NCBI GenBank assembly: GCA_944321295.1 | Contig: CALUKU010000027.1 | Span: 1 to 45,241, forward strand | Source of the DNA: an uncultured Prevotella sp. | Lineage (GTDB): Bacteria > Bacteroidota > Bacteroidia > Bacteroidales > Bacteroidaceae | Direction: 5' to 3' | Length of the DNA stretch: 45,241 bases | In this document: positions 8,118 to 16,030 of the stretch, piece after piece | How positions within the stretch are numbered: position 1 is the stretch's first letter | Layout of the letters: every line of letters starts with the position of its first letter | Made by a program: the position numbers and the translations under genes | The notes under the pieces: model-generated | Told to the model about the DNA's origin: nothing | Database searches by the model: none | Seen by the model: only the letters and a program-made list of their open reading frames with translations

Positions 8118-9491
8118 TTACTTTTGTTTCTTCATCATGTCCTTCGCTATCTCATGGAACGGTTGCTTGCTGAACACGGGCATTTCGTGGCCGTAGCCCC
8201 AGCCGTTCAGTTTGTTGTACATCAGCGCGCGCGGCATGTGGTTGGCCAGCGGGGCGAACTTCAGCGCGGTGTTGTACATCCGTGGATGGTTGAACAGGTA
8301 CTTCATGCCCACCGACATGGCCTTCTTCACGGGGTCGGCCTTGCCTATTGAGTCAAGCCCTTGCCGCCAACGGTAGATTTGTTCGGACAGGTTTACCTTG
8401 ACGGGGCACACGTTGTCGCACGAGCAACACAGCGTGCAGGCGCTCACGTTGTCGGCATAACGCGCCTTGTCTTTCAGCATGCCGAGGTTAATTCCGATGG
8501 GGCCGGGTATGAAGTAAGTGTACGAATAGCCTCCGCTTCGGCGGTAGACGGGGCACGTATTCATGCATGAGCCGCAGCGTATGCACTTCAGCGTTTCCCA
8601 ATGTTCGGGCTGGCTGATGATGTCAGTGCGGCCGTTGTCTACGAGCACGATGTGCATTTCGGCGCCCGGCCGAGCCTTGCGGAAGTGCGACGTGAACGAC
8701 GTTGTAGGCTGGCCCGTGGCCGCACGGCACAGCAGACGCTGGAATACGGCCAGCGAACGGTAGTCGGGCACAACCTTCTCCAAGCCCATCGCCACGATGT
8801 GAAGCCGCGGCATTGAGGTTGACATGTCGGCGTTTCCCTCGTTGGTACATACCACAACGTCGCCCGTTTCGGCAACTCCGAAGTTGGCTCCGGTCATGCC
8901 CGCGTCGGCCGTCATGAACTCGTCGCGCAGGCTGAGGCGTGCCTGGTAGGTGAGATAGGTTGGGTCGTAGTTGCCTTTCTCGCTCCCCAGCTTCTCCTCG
9001 AAGAGGCGTCCCACCTCCTCCTGCTTGATGTGTACCGCCGGCACTACTATGTGGCAGGGCTTCTTGTGCATCAGTTGCAGTATGCGTTCGCCGAGGTCTG
9101 TTTCCACCACGTCTATGCCGTGGCTTTCAAGGTAAGGGTTCATGCCGCACTCTTCGGTGAGCATTGACTTGCTTTTCACCATCTTCTTTACGCCGTGCTC
9201 GCGGAGTATTGACAGCACGATGTCGTTGAACTCAGCCGCGTCTTTCGCCCAATGCACGTGTACGCCGTTGCGTTCGGCGTTGCCGGCGAACTGCTCCAGG
9301 TACCGGTCGAGGTGTGTCACGGTGTGGCGCTTGATGGCGCTGGCCGCGTCGCGCAGCTGCTCCCACTCGTCAAGTCCGTGCGCCATGTCGTCGCGCTTGG
9401 CGCGGAGCGACCAAAAGGTGTCGTCGTGCCAGCTTGCGTCCTTGTTGGTTTCAAGAAAGCGTTGTGCCGCTTTTGAATGTAGTGTGCTCAT
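8118..9491 (-). CDS. lutB: Lactate utilization iron-sulfur protein LutB
   Basis: A 457-residue protein with an N-terminal LUD domain (KSKSMLTEECGMNPYLESHG; GMTGANFGVAETGDVVVCTN) and C-terminal twin [4Fe-4S] ferredoxin motifs, CIRCGSCMNTCPVY and CTLCCSCDNVCPV, followed by the LutB C-terminal region. It is the central electron-carrying subunit of LutABC. The start at 9491 gives a 4-base ATGA overlap with the lutA stop, typical of translational coupling; a longer in-frame extension to 9578 would overlap lutA by about 90 bases and has no family resemblance. Confidence 0.94.
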   Translation of the reverse strand: MSTLHSKAAQRFLETNKDASWHDDTFWSLRAKRDDMAHGLDEWEQLRDAASAIKRHTVTHLDRYLEQFAGNAERNGVHVHWAKDAAEFNDIVLSILREHGVKKMVKSKSMLTEECGMNPYLESHGIDVVETDLGERILQLMHKKPCHIVVPAVHIKQEEVGRLFEEKLGSEKGNYDPTYLTYQARLSLRDEFMTADAGMTGANFGVAETGDVVVCTNEGNADMSTSMPRLHIVAMGLEKVVPDYRSLAVFQRLLCRAATGQPTTSFTSHFRKARPGAEMHIVLVDNGRTDIISQPEHWETLKCIRCGSCMNTCPVYRRSGGYSYTYFIPGPIGINLGMLKDKARYADNVSACTLCCSCDNVCPVKVNLSEQIYRWRQGLDSIGKADPVKKAMSVGMKYLFNHPRMYNTALKFAPLANHMPRALMYNKLNGWGYGHEMPVFSKQPFHEIAKDMMKKQK

Positions 9492-10225
9492 AGTCCTGCC
9501 GCTAATATTTGTACAACGTGAATGAATTTTATGTCTTTCTTCTGCCGACGGGCCACGCCTTCGAGGTGCATCAGGCACGAGCTGTCAGGTCCTGTGACGT
9601 ATTCGGCGCCCGTGGCGATATGTCTTGCGAGCTTGTCTATGCCCATTTGCGTCGACACGGCCGGCTCTTCGATTGAGAACATGCCGCCGAAGCCGCAACA
9701 TTCGTCAACCCGTTCGGGCTCGACTACGGTTATGCCGTCGACGAGGGAGAGCAAGTCTTTTATCTTATTGAACTTGGGTATGTTGCGTTCCGAGGGCGAC
9801 GAGAGGCCGAGCTCGCGCACTCCGTGGCACGAGTTGTGCAGGCTCACCTTGTGGGGGAACTTGCCCGGCAGCGACGTTACGCGCAGCACGTCGTGCAGGA
9901 ACTCGCAAATGTCCATGGTCTTCTCGGCCGTTTCGCACCGCTGCTTGCCCTTCATCAGGCGCGGGTAGTTGAGCCTTATGAAGGCAGCGCAGCTGGCCGA
10001 AGGTGCCACGACGTAGTCGAACGCCTTGAACATGTCGTCGTAACGCTCGGCCAGGGGCACGGCTTTCTGTTCGAAGCCGGCGTTAGCCATGGGCTGTCCG
10101 CAGCACGTCTGGTTCATCGGATACGTCACGTCAACCTGCAAATGCTTGAGAAGCTTGTATGCCGCGACGCCCACTTCAGGGTAAAGGGCGTCGACGTAGC
10201 ATGGTATGAAAAGTCCTATCTTCAT
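9488..10225 (-). CDS. lutA: Lactate utilization protein A (CCG-domain iron-sulfur oxidoreductase)
   Basis: A 245-residue cysteine-rich CCG-domain protein. The two CCG repeats are visible as NQTCCGQPMANAG and VDECCGFGGMFS, with the partner cysteines in GLFIPCYVDALYPEV and LHNSCHGVRELG. It forms the LutABC lactate-oxidising complex with the next two genes. The start at 10225 begins with MKIGLFIPCY, the normal family N-terminus; an upstream in-frame ATG at 10276 would lie inside the probable promoter. First gene of the operon. Confidence 0.94.
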   Translation of the reverse strand: MKIGLFIPCYVDALYPEVGVAAYKLLKHLQVDVTYPMNQTCCGQPMANAGFEQKAVPLAERYDDMFKAFDYVVAPSASCAAFIRLNYPRLMKGKQRCETAEKTMDICEFLHDVLRVTSLPGKFPHKVSLHNSCHGVRELGLSSPSERNIPKFNKIKDLLSLVDGITVVEPERVDECCGFGGMFSIEEPAVSTQMGIDKLARHIATGAEYVTGPDSSCLMHLEGVARRQKKDIKFIHVVQILAAGL

Positions 10226-10273
10226 GATGTTTGGAAAGTCTTGTCGGATGATTATCCGCTTTGTTACCAACCG

Positions 10274-10281
10274 CAAAATTA
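10274..10281 (-). promoter_or_regulatory. -7 box of the lutABC operon
   Basis: On the minus strand TAATTTTG fits TAnnTTTG and ends 49 bases before the lutA ATG at 10225. Confidence 0.55.
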
Positions 10282-10379
10282 CAAAAAAACATCATAACGA
10301 CGGCACTTTTAGCGGCAAAAACCTGCATATTTTACGGGCATACGATTACCCTTGCGCAACGTATTGGTTTCCAACGCAT

Positions 10380-10465
10380 TATAAAAGGCCACCTTTCACA
10401 TCCTGAAAGGTGGCCTTTTAGCGTGTAATACGTGGCCTTTCGGGCGGCGGAAGGCCGCCTCTTGC
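10380..10465. repeat. AAAAGGCCACCTTT palindrome cluster
   Basis: Units AAAAGGCCACCTTT, GAAAGGTGGCCTTTT, CGTGGCCTTTCGG and GGAAGGCCGCCTCTT. Sits between the lut promoter and the end of cmk. Preceded by the same TATTGG-TTCCAACGCATTA motif as the 7386 cluster. Confidence 0.8.
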
Positions 10466-10468
10466 GAT

Positions 10469-11161
10469 TTAAGCGTTTGCCGCCTCGCGGTATTTCTGTA
10501 ACAGCCACGCCTTTTGTTCGGCTATTGTCATGTTGCTGTTGTCAAGCTCCAGGGCGTCGTCGGCGCGCCGCAGCGGGTCAACGGGGCGGTGGGAGTCGAT
10601 GTAGTCGCGCTCCTGCACGTTCTTAAGTATGCTGTCGTAGTCGGCCTCCATGCCCTTGCCCTTCAGCTCGTCATAACGCCTTTGGGCGCGCACTTCTGCC
10701 GACGCGGTGACGAACACCTTCAGTTCGGCGTCGGGGAAAACGGCCGTTCCGATGTCTCTTCCGTCCATCACGATACCCTTATCGCGCCCCATGGTCTGCT
10801 GTTGCGCCACGAGCGCGCGTCTTACGAAGGGCAGGGCGGCTATCGGACTGACGTGGGCTGACACTTCCATCGTGCGTATCTCGTCCTCAACGCGCTCGCC
10901 GCAGAGGTATGTGTCGGGGCGGCCCGTTTCGGGGTTAAGCCTGAACGTAATGCTGATGTCGCCCATACGTCCCTGCAGCTCGTCACTCTTTATTGTGCCG
11001 TCGGGGGCGAACAGGCCGTTGCGCAGGGCGAAAAGGGTTACCGCGCGGTACATGGCGCCGGTGTCGACGTAGACGTAGCCGATCTCTTTAGCCAGGTCTT
11101 TGGCCATCGTGCTCTTGCCGCACGACGAGTAGCCGTCTATCGCCACTATGATTTTCTTCAT
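10469..11161 (-). CDS. cmk: Cytidylate kinase
   Basis: A 230-residue (d)CMP kinase. The P-loop [19 protein letters not shown] (near residues 5-23) and [19 protein letters not shown] are the standard Cmk signatures; [20 protein letters not shown] and the lid [18 protein letters not shown] complete the family pattern. It phosphorylates CMP and dCMP with ATP. It follows porQ on the minus strand with a 49-base gap, the order known from Porphyromonas gingivalis (porQ next to cmk), so the two are probably cotranscribed. Confidence 0.97.
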   Translation of the reverse strand: MKKIIVAIDGYSSCGKSTMAKDLAKEIGYVYVDTGAMYRAVTLFALRNGLFAPDGTIKSDELQGRMGDISITFRLNPETGRPDTYLCGERVEDEIRTMEVSAHVSPIAALPFVRRALVAQQQTMGRDKGIVMDGRDIGTAVFPDAELKVFVTASAEVRAQRRYDELKGKGMEADYDSILKNVQERDYIDSHRPVDPLRRADDALELDNSNMTIAEQKAWLLQKYREAANA

Positions 11162-11210
11162 GTCGTTATTGTTTATTATGATGTTGTTTGTGACGTCAGT
11201 GGTGAACTTC

Positions 11211-12158
11211 TTACAGGCTGTAGCTCACGTTTACGAGCAGCGAACTTGACGAAACGTGGTATCGGCCGTAGGCCAGCTGCAGCTTGAAGCGCTCCAGCTG
11301 CAGGCCGGCTCCTAACGACAGGCCGGCCATGTGGGTGCTCTCGTTGTCGGTGCCCTTGAGCGTTGCCATCTCGTCGGCGCGCCTGAAGTTGTAGCCTGCG
11401 GCAAGGTATATCTGCTGTGAGAGGATGATGTCGACGCCGGCCGCCAGGTGGTTGATGAACGAGTTGTCCCAGTTTGTCAGGTCAACAAAGGTCGCCGACA
11501 GCCTTACGGGCAGCGCCTCGAAGCGCTTGCTGACGCCGAGCTGCACGTCGATGGGCATTTTGTCGTACTCGTCGTCAAAGGCCTTAAGCTGTCCGCCGAG
11601 GTTCTTGGCCACGGCAGACACCGACCATTCGTGTTCAGGGTCATAGTAGTTGAGGCCCAGGTCTATGCCTACGGCCCACGAGCTGTAGCTTCCTATGTAA
11701 GAGTTGATAATCTTTGCTGTTATTCCGCCTACGAATTTCTCGCCCAGAATGTAGCTGAACACGCCGCTCAGGGCTATGTCCTTTGCCGAGAATTCGCCCG
11801 TCTGCACGCCTGCGTCGTTGGTTTCCTTCATCGTTCCGTAGTCGGCGTATTGCGCGGTTACGGCCACCGAGGCCTTCTCTTTTATAATCTTGTTGAACGA
11901 GGCGCTGCCCACTACCGCCCCCGACATGTAGGTCATGAAGTTAAGGTTTATGCTTTTATCGCTTACCGATGAAAGAAGCGCCGGATTGTTGAACATCAGC
12001 GCCGGGTCGTCTTCAATAATAGTGATGTTGTCTCCGCCGAGGGCTGCGGCGTGGGCGCTTACCGGCAGCCTCAGAAAGTTGTAGGCAGTCTGGCTTTCCT
12101 GGGCGTGGGCGACGATGGCGAAGAGCGCCGCCAGAAGCGTAAAAACGTTTTTTTTCAT
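11211..12158 (-). CDS. porQ: Type IX secretion system protein PorQ
   Basis: A 315-residue outer-membrane beta-barrel protein with a signal peptide ([18 protein letters not shown]). The mature N-terminus has the PorV/PorQ family motif [20 protein letters not shown] followed by [13 protein letters not shown]. The C-terminus ends in alternating aromatic strands (LLVNVSYSL). In Bacteroidetes PorQ and PorV are outer-membrane shuttle/attachment parts of the type IX secretion system; finding porQ beside cmk matches P. gingivalis. No other T9SS gene is in the window, so activity of the system cannot be judged. Confidence 0.88.
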   Translation of the reverse strand: MKKNVFTLLAALFAIVAHAQESQTAYNFLRLPVSAHAAALGGDNITIIEDDPALMFNNPALLSSVSDKSINLNFMTYMSGAVVGSASFNKIIKEKASVAVTAQYADYGTMKETNDAGVQTGEFSAKDIALSGVFSYILGEKFVGGITAKIINSYIGSYSSWAVGIDLGLNYYDPEHEWSVSAVAKNLGGQLKAFDDEYDKMPIDVQLGVSKRFEALPVRLSATFVDLTNWDNSFINHLAAGVDIILSQQIYLAAGYNFRRADEMATLKGTDNESTHMAGLSLGAGLQLERFKLQLAYGRYHVSSSSLLVNVSYSL

Positions 12159-12180
12159 TTAAATCAGCTAAATTTCGGCG

Positions 12181-12188
12181 CAAAGATA
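12181..12188 (-). promoter_or_regulatory. -7 box of porQ-cmk
   Basis: Minus-strand TATCTTTG, exact consensus, 23 bases upstream of the porQ ATG at 12158. It faces away from the tonB promoter at 12211. Confidence 0.65.
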
Positions 12189-12210
12189 CATCTTTTTCAA
12201 ATATCTGAGT

Positions 12211-12218
12211 TACTTTTG
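12211..12218 (+). promoter_or_regulatory. -7 box, probable tonB promoter
   Basis: TACTTTTG fits TAnnTTTG. It lies about 100 bases before the tonB GTG and would give a leader of roughly 95 bases. The porQ and tonB promoters are divergent with their boxes only 22 bases apart. Confidence 0.5.
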
Positions 12219-12321
12219 CATTATGAAAAAACACGGCCTTGCGCTTCGGTTTTTTGTTATAACGCAAAAAACGCCGGATTAGTATGCACGGGCCGTAAGG
12301 TATTAAAATACATCGTGGTAA

Positions 12322-13041
12322 GTGGACGCAAAGAAATCATATAAGGCCGACTTGGACAGCCGTCGCGCTTCAGGCTTCCTGTTGGGGCTTGTCGTCGCGC
12401 TTTCGCTTTTCCTCGTGTCGCTGGAGTTTACCACGCATGGCGGACAGCATGAGGCCGGCGACGATTTCATCGACGACTTGTCGCAAGACATTGAGATGGC
12501 GCCCGCCATACATCACGACGACATGGTTGCCGCCGCGGCCGGCCGTAAAAAGGATGTTGCCTCTGATAAGATTAACATCGTGGATAAGGCTGCCGACGAG
12601 GCTCCGGCCGACAATGCGCCCGACGTGAAGGCGTTTGCCGACGCGCTGTGCGCCGCCGGGATAGGCGGCATTACCGACATACAGGCATCTCCGCTGCCTC
12701 AGATTAACGTAGCAGGACAGGATAATCCGCTCAATTTCCAAGTCGTTGAGGCGTTGCCGGAGTTCCCTGGAGGAATGTCGGCGTTCGTCCAATGGCTCAC
12801 GAAAAACCTGAAATACCCCGTCACGGCGCAGCGTGCCAGGAAGCAAGGCACCGTGCTCGTGGCCTTCATTATCAACAAGGATGGTTCCACTACGGCGCAT
12901 AAGATAGTGAAATCAGCCGCCCCGGAGCTTGACCGCGAGGCGCTCCGTGTGGTCAGGATGATGCCCAAATGGAAGCCGGGAGAAGACCGCGGCAAGCCTT
13001 GCCGGACGTATTTCTGCATACCGATAGTATTTAAATTGTAA
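12322..13041 (+). CDS. TonB family energy-transducing protein
   Basis: A 239-residue TonB-like protein. A short cytoplasmic tail (KKSYKADLDSRRASG) is followed by one membrane helix (FLLGLVVALSLFLVSLEF), an acidic and Ala/Asp-rich periplasmic linker, and a C-terminal TonB_C domain from about residue 150 (PEFPGGMSAFVQWLTKNLKY, GTVLVAFIINKDGS, VRMMPKWKPGEDRGK). It links the proton-motive force to outer-membrane TonB-dependent transporters such as the one at 16031. The start is GTG; the KKSxKADL N-terminus matches Bacteroidales TonB paralogues, which supports this start. Confidence 0.93.
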   Translation: MDAKKSYKADLDSRRASGFLLGLVVALSLFLVSLEFTTHGGQHEAGDDFIDDLSQDIEMAPAIHHDDMVAAAAGRKKDVASDKINIVDKAADEAPADNAPDVKAFADALCAAGIGGITDIQASPLPQINVAGQDNPLNFQVVEALPEFPGGMSAFVQWLTKNLKYPVTAQRARKQGTVLVAFIINKDGSTTAHKIVKSAAPELDREALRVVRMMPKWKPGEDRGKPCRTYFCIPIVFKL

Positions 13042-13076
13042 CACGATAATCTTTATCCTTCTTAAATTTAACCTTT

Positions 13077-14051
13077 ATGCTGACAGCAAACGAAATCCTT
13101 ACGAAAATAAATTCATATCTCGACGCCTTGCCATATACTCGCAAGCCGATGAGTCTTTACGAGCCGGTGAAGTATGTCTTGTCGATGGGCGGCAAGCGCA
13201 TACGCCCCACCTTAATGCTCATGGCTTACAATCTGTATAAGGACGACCCCGAAAGCATACTGCCGGCGGCCTGCGGCATTGAAACGTATCACAACTATAC
13301 GCTGCTTCACGACGACCTGATGGACAACGCCGACATGAGGCGCGGCCGCCAGACGGTGCACGTAAAGTGGAACGCCAACACCGCAATCCTCTCGGGCGAC
13401 AGCATGCTCGTGCTGGCGTACAGCCATTTCCTGAAGTGTGGCGGCGACAAACTGAAGTCCGTGCTCGACCTCTTCACCGAAACGGCTCTTGAGATAGGAG
13501 AGGGCCAGCAGTATGACATGGACTTTGAAACCCGCACCGACGTCACCGAGGATGAATACATAGAGATGATTCGTTTGAAGACAAGCGTGCTCCTGGCGTG
13601 CGCCTTGAAGATTGGCGCGACGCTCGCCGGAGCGCCTGAAGAAGACGCCGACGCCCTGTATAAGTTCGGTGAGCGGATGGGGCTTGCCTTCCAGCTGCAG
13701 GACGATTACCTTGATGTTTACGGCGACCCGGCAGTGTTCGGCAAGGCCGTCGGCGGCGACATATTGTGCAACAAGAAGACTTACATGCTGATAAACGCCT
13801 TCAACCGTGCCGACGACGGTCAGCGCGCGGAACTTATGAAGTGGATTACGGCAGAGCAGTTTGACCCGGCCGAGAAGATAGCCGCCGTCACTTCTATATA
13901 CAACAAGCTCGGTATTGACCGCCTGGCCGAGGAAAAGATTAAGCTTTATTTTGACGAAAGCCGTGAGCTGTTGGCACGTGTCGGCGTGCCGTCGGAACGC
14001 AAGGCCGTGCTCGAAGCTTACACCGACAAGATGATGACACGTAATAATTAG
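13077..14051 (+). CDS. Polyprenyl (isoprenoid) diphosphate synthase
   Basis: A 324-residue trans-isoprenyl diphosphate synthase. GGKRIRPTLMLMAYNL gives the IPP-binding region, LLHDDLMDNADMRRGR the first Asp-rich motif (DDLMD) and FQLQDDYLDVYGD the second. The protein condenses IPP with allylic diphosphates; product chain length (geranylgeranyl, or longer for menaquinone side chains) cannot be decided from what is visible. It starts 36 bases after tonB; the inverted repeat that follows separates it from the unknown gene. Confidence 0.93.
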   Translation: MLTANEILTKINSYLDALPYTRKPMSLYEPVKYVLSMGGKRIRPTLMLMAYNLYKDDPESILPAACGIETYHNYTLLHDDLMDNADMRRGRQTVHVKWNANTAILSGDSMLVLAYSHFLKCGGDKLKSVLDLFTETALEIGEGQQYDMDFETRTDVTEDEYIEMIRLKTSVLLACALKIGATLAGAPEEDADALYKFGERMGLAFQLQDDYLDVYGDPAVFGKAVGGDILCNKKTYMLINAFNRADDGQRAELMKWITAEQFDPAEKIAAVTSIYNKLGIDRLAEEKIKLYFDESRELLARVGVPSERKAVLEAYTDKMMTRNN

Positions 14052-14153
14052 GAATTAAGGGTTAAGAATTAAGTAAACATGCTTTGCCGTTCTTTCAAAA
14101 GCGTCTTTCTTAATTCTTAATCCTTAACTTTTATTTCCTGACTCTTAACTTAA
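14052..14153. repeat. Heptamer-arm inverted repeat, TTAAGAATTAAGG type
   Basis: The left arm holds GAATTAAGGGTTAAGAATTA (tandem TTAAGRN heptamers); the right arm holds CTTAATTCTTAATCCTTAAC. The spacer is about 35 bases. The left arm starts right at the stop of the polyprenyl synthase. The same type occurs at 34551 and 43962. Confidence 0.85.
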
Positions 14154-14159
14154 AGATAA

Positions 14160-14879
14160 ATGCCTTACAGAAGACTTCCCAACACTGATGCGGCACGGCT
14201 CAGGGCGCTGAAAACGGTGCTTGACAGCAACGACATATACACCGTGCGCAACAGGTTTATCGACTGGAAGACCATCAACAGTGCCCAACCGGCTTACGAC
14301 CGCTTGCTGACGGCGGCCGAGCAGTACCGCCTGTCGTATGCGGCGCAGCTCAGGGGCGCGGGCAAGCTTGACAAGCTGCAGCGCAACGCGCAGATGTATG
14401 TAAGTCATTTCATGCAGGTATTGAGGATGGCCGTTGAGCGCGGAGAGATCAAGAAGCAGGCTCTCGGCCTTTACGGGCTTGACCCGGAGGCGCAGACCCT
14501 GCCCAACATAAAGACCGTTGGCGGGCTGCTTAAGTGGGGCGAGGCCGTTGTCAACGGCGAGAAGGCTCGTGTGAAGCAGGGCGGAAGGCCTATTTACAAC
14601 CCGACGATAGGCATGGTCAGCACCCATCTTGACATCTTTAAGGAGAATTACGAGCAGCACAGGCGCCTGCGTGAGCGCACGCTCAAGGCTGCCGACGACC
14701 TGAAACGCATACGCCCCGAGGTTGACGCCGTGCTGACGGAGCTGTGGAACCAGATAGAGGCCCATTTTAAGGACGAGCCTGCCGACGTGCGTCTTGACAG
14801 CTGCCGCAAGTTCGGCGTGGTGTATTATTACCGTAAGAATGAAGTTAAAGACGTAAAGGAGCAAGGGGAGAAGGAGTAA
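14160..14879 (+). CDS. Conserved-looking hypothetical protein, helical
   Basis: A 239-residue soluble, charged, probably mostly alpha-helical protein with no signal peptide or membrane segment. I do not recognise a catalytic motif. Visible landmarks: YRRLPNTDAARLRALKTVL at the start, a helical middle (LDKLQRNAQMYVSHFMQVLR), a Gly-rich turn GLLKWGEAVVNGE, and a C-terminal FKDEPADVRLDSCRKFGVVY then a Lys/Glu tail. Composition and codon use match the neighbours, and it sits between the polyprenyl synthase and tatD, 26 bases before tatD, so it may be cotranscribed with tatD. Function unknown. Confidence 0.8.
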   Translation: MPYRRLPNTDAARLRALKTVLDSNDIYTVRNRFIDWKTINSAQPAYDRLLTAAEQYRLSYAAQLRGAGKLDKLQRNAQMYVSHFMQVLRMAVERGEIKKQALGLYGLDPEAQTLPNIKTVGGLLKWGEAVVNGEKARVKQGGRPIYNPTIGMVSTHLDIFKENYEQHRRLRERTLKAADDLKRIRPEVDAVLTELWNQIEAHFKDEPADVRLDSCRKFGVVYYYRKNEVKDVKEQGEKE

Positions 14880-14905
14880 AAAGCGTAAGTAGGAAAAATC
14901 AAGCA

Positions 14906-15691
14906 ATGAATTTCATCGACACTCATACACATCTTGACGGCAGCGAGTTTGACGCTGACCGTGACGAAGCCGTGGCCCGTGCGAAGGCCGCCGGCGTAAG
15001 TAAAGTCTTCATTCCGGCCATCAACCTGCAGTCGGTCGACACCGTGTTGGCCGTCTGCGGGCGTTATCCGGGCTACGCCTATCCGATGATAGGGTTGCAT
15101 CCCGAGGATGTAAAGGCCGACTGGCGCGAGGTGCTCGCCGAGATGAAAGCCCGCATCGGCACGCCCGGACGTCCGTTCATAGCCGTCGGCGAAGTTGGCC
15201 TTGACTTCTATTGGAGCCGTGAGTTCGAGGCCGAGCAGCTTGAAGCTTTCGAGGAACAGGTGCGCTGGTCGGTGGAAACGGGCCTGCCGCTGATGATACA
15301 CTGCCGCAAGGCGCAGAACGAGATGGTGCACATTTTGCGCCGTTACGAAAAGCAGTTGCCCGGCGGAGTGTTCCATTGCTTTACCGGAAACGAGCGGGAA
15401 GCGGCTGAACTGCTGTCGTTCGAACGCTTCATGCTCGGCATTGGCGGCGTGCTGACGTTTAAGAAGTCGCACCTGCCCGAGGTGCTTCCGGCCGCCGTCC
15501 CGCTGTCGCGCGTCGTGCTCGAAACCGACTCTCCCTACATGGCTCCCGTGCCGATGCGCGGCAAGCGCAACGAGAGCGCCTACGTGCAGTATGTGCTGAA
15601 GCGTCTGGCCGAGTGCTACGGCGTAGGCGAGGAGGCCGTGGCCGAAGCCACCAACGACAACGTAAGGCGCGTGTTCGGCAACCTTGACTGA
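14906..15691 (+). CDS. TatD family metal-dependent hydrolase (DNase-like)
   Basis: A 261-residue TIM-barrel hydrolase. The metal site is visible as FIDTHTHLDG (H-x-H), FIAVGEVGLDFYW (Glu), LPLMIHCRKAQNE (His), GVFHCFTGNEREA (His) and VLETDSPYMAPVPMRGKRNE (Asp). TatD enzymes are divalent-metal 3'-5' exonucleases or deoxyribonucleases implicated in DNA repair and turnover. Complete length. It is followed by a palindrome cluster. Confidence 0.95.
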   Translation: MNFIDTHTHLDGSEFDADRDEAVARAKAAGVSKVFIPAINLQSVDTVLAVCGRYPGYAYPMIGLHPEDVKADWREVLAEMKARIGTPGRPFIAVGEVGLDFYWSREFEAEQLEAFEEQVRWSVETGLPLMIHCRKAQNEMVHILRRYEKQLPGGVFHCFTGNEREAAELLSFERFMLGIGGVLTFKKSHLPEVLPAAVPLSRVVLETDSPYMAPVPMRGKRNESAYVQYVLKRLAECYGVGEEAVAEATNDNVRRVFGNLD

Positions 15692-15748
15692 CCGTTCCGT
15701 CCTACCGTCAGGCGCCGCCGTCGCGGCGTGCTTATTCCTGTAATTTCC

Positions 15749-15837
15749 TAAAAGGCTGTCTTACGCTTGGTAAAAGGCTGCCTTTTATCGGGTAAAAGGT
15801 GGCCTTTTGCAGCGCGAAAGGCCACCTTTCGCGTTTT
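15749..15837. repeat. AAAAGGCTGCCTTTT palindrome cluster (gap 15692-16030)
   Basis: Units AAAAGGCTGTCTTACG, AAAAGGCTGCCTTTT, AAAAGGTGGCCTTTT and GAAAGGCCACCTTTCG. The rest of the 339-base gap holds an AT-rich stretch and the receptor promoter; I see no gene in it. GTTGATAACCAGT just after the cluster echoes a GTTGATAATCA motif found near other clusters. Confidence 0.8.
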
Positions 15838-15970
15838 AATGTTTAACTTGTTGATAACCAGTCGGTTATCTTCACTATTGCCAAAAGTTCTCCGTTTGTG
15901 CCCTTTATGACGCTTCCGTTAATGTCATATTAAAAAACTTTTACGATACATTACTATTTATCGTGTTTCG

Positions 15971-16002
15971 TTTGGGCATTTAGCCGAATTCGCTTAACTT
16001 TG
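15971..16002 (+). promoter_or_regulatory. Promoter of the receptor/lipoprotein operon
   Basis: TTTG at 15971-15974 (a -33 element) and TAACTTTG at 15995-16002 (-7 box) are 20 bases apart, the normal Bacteroidetes spacing; the ATG follows at 16031. Confidence 0.72.
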
Positions 16003-16030
16003 CAACGAGTATTAACAAAACATATTATTT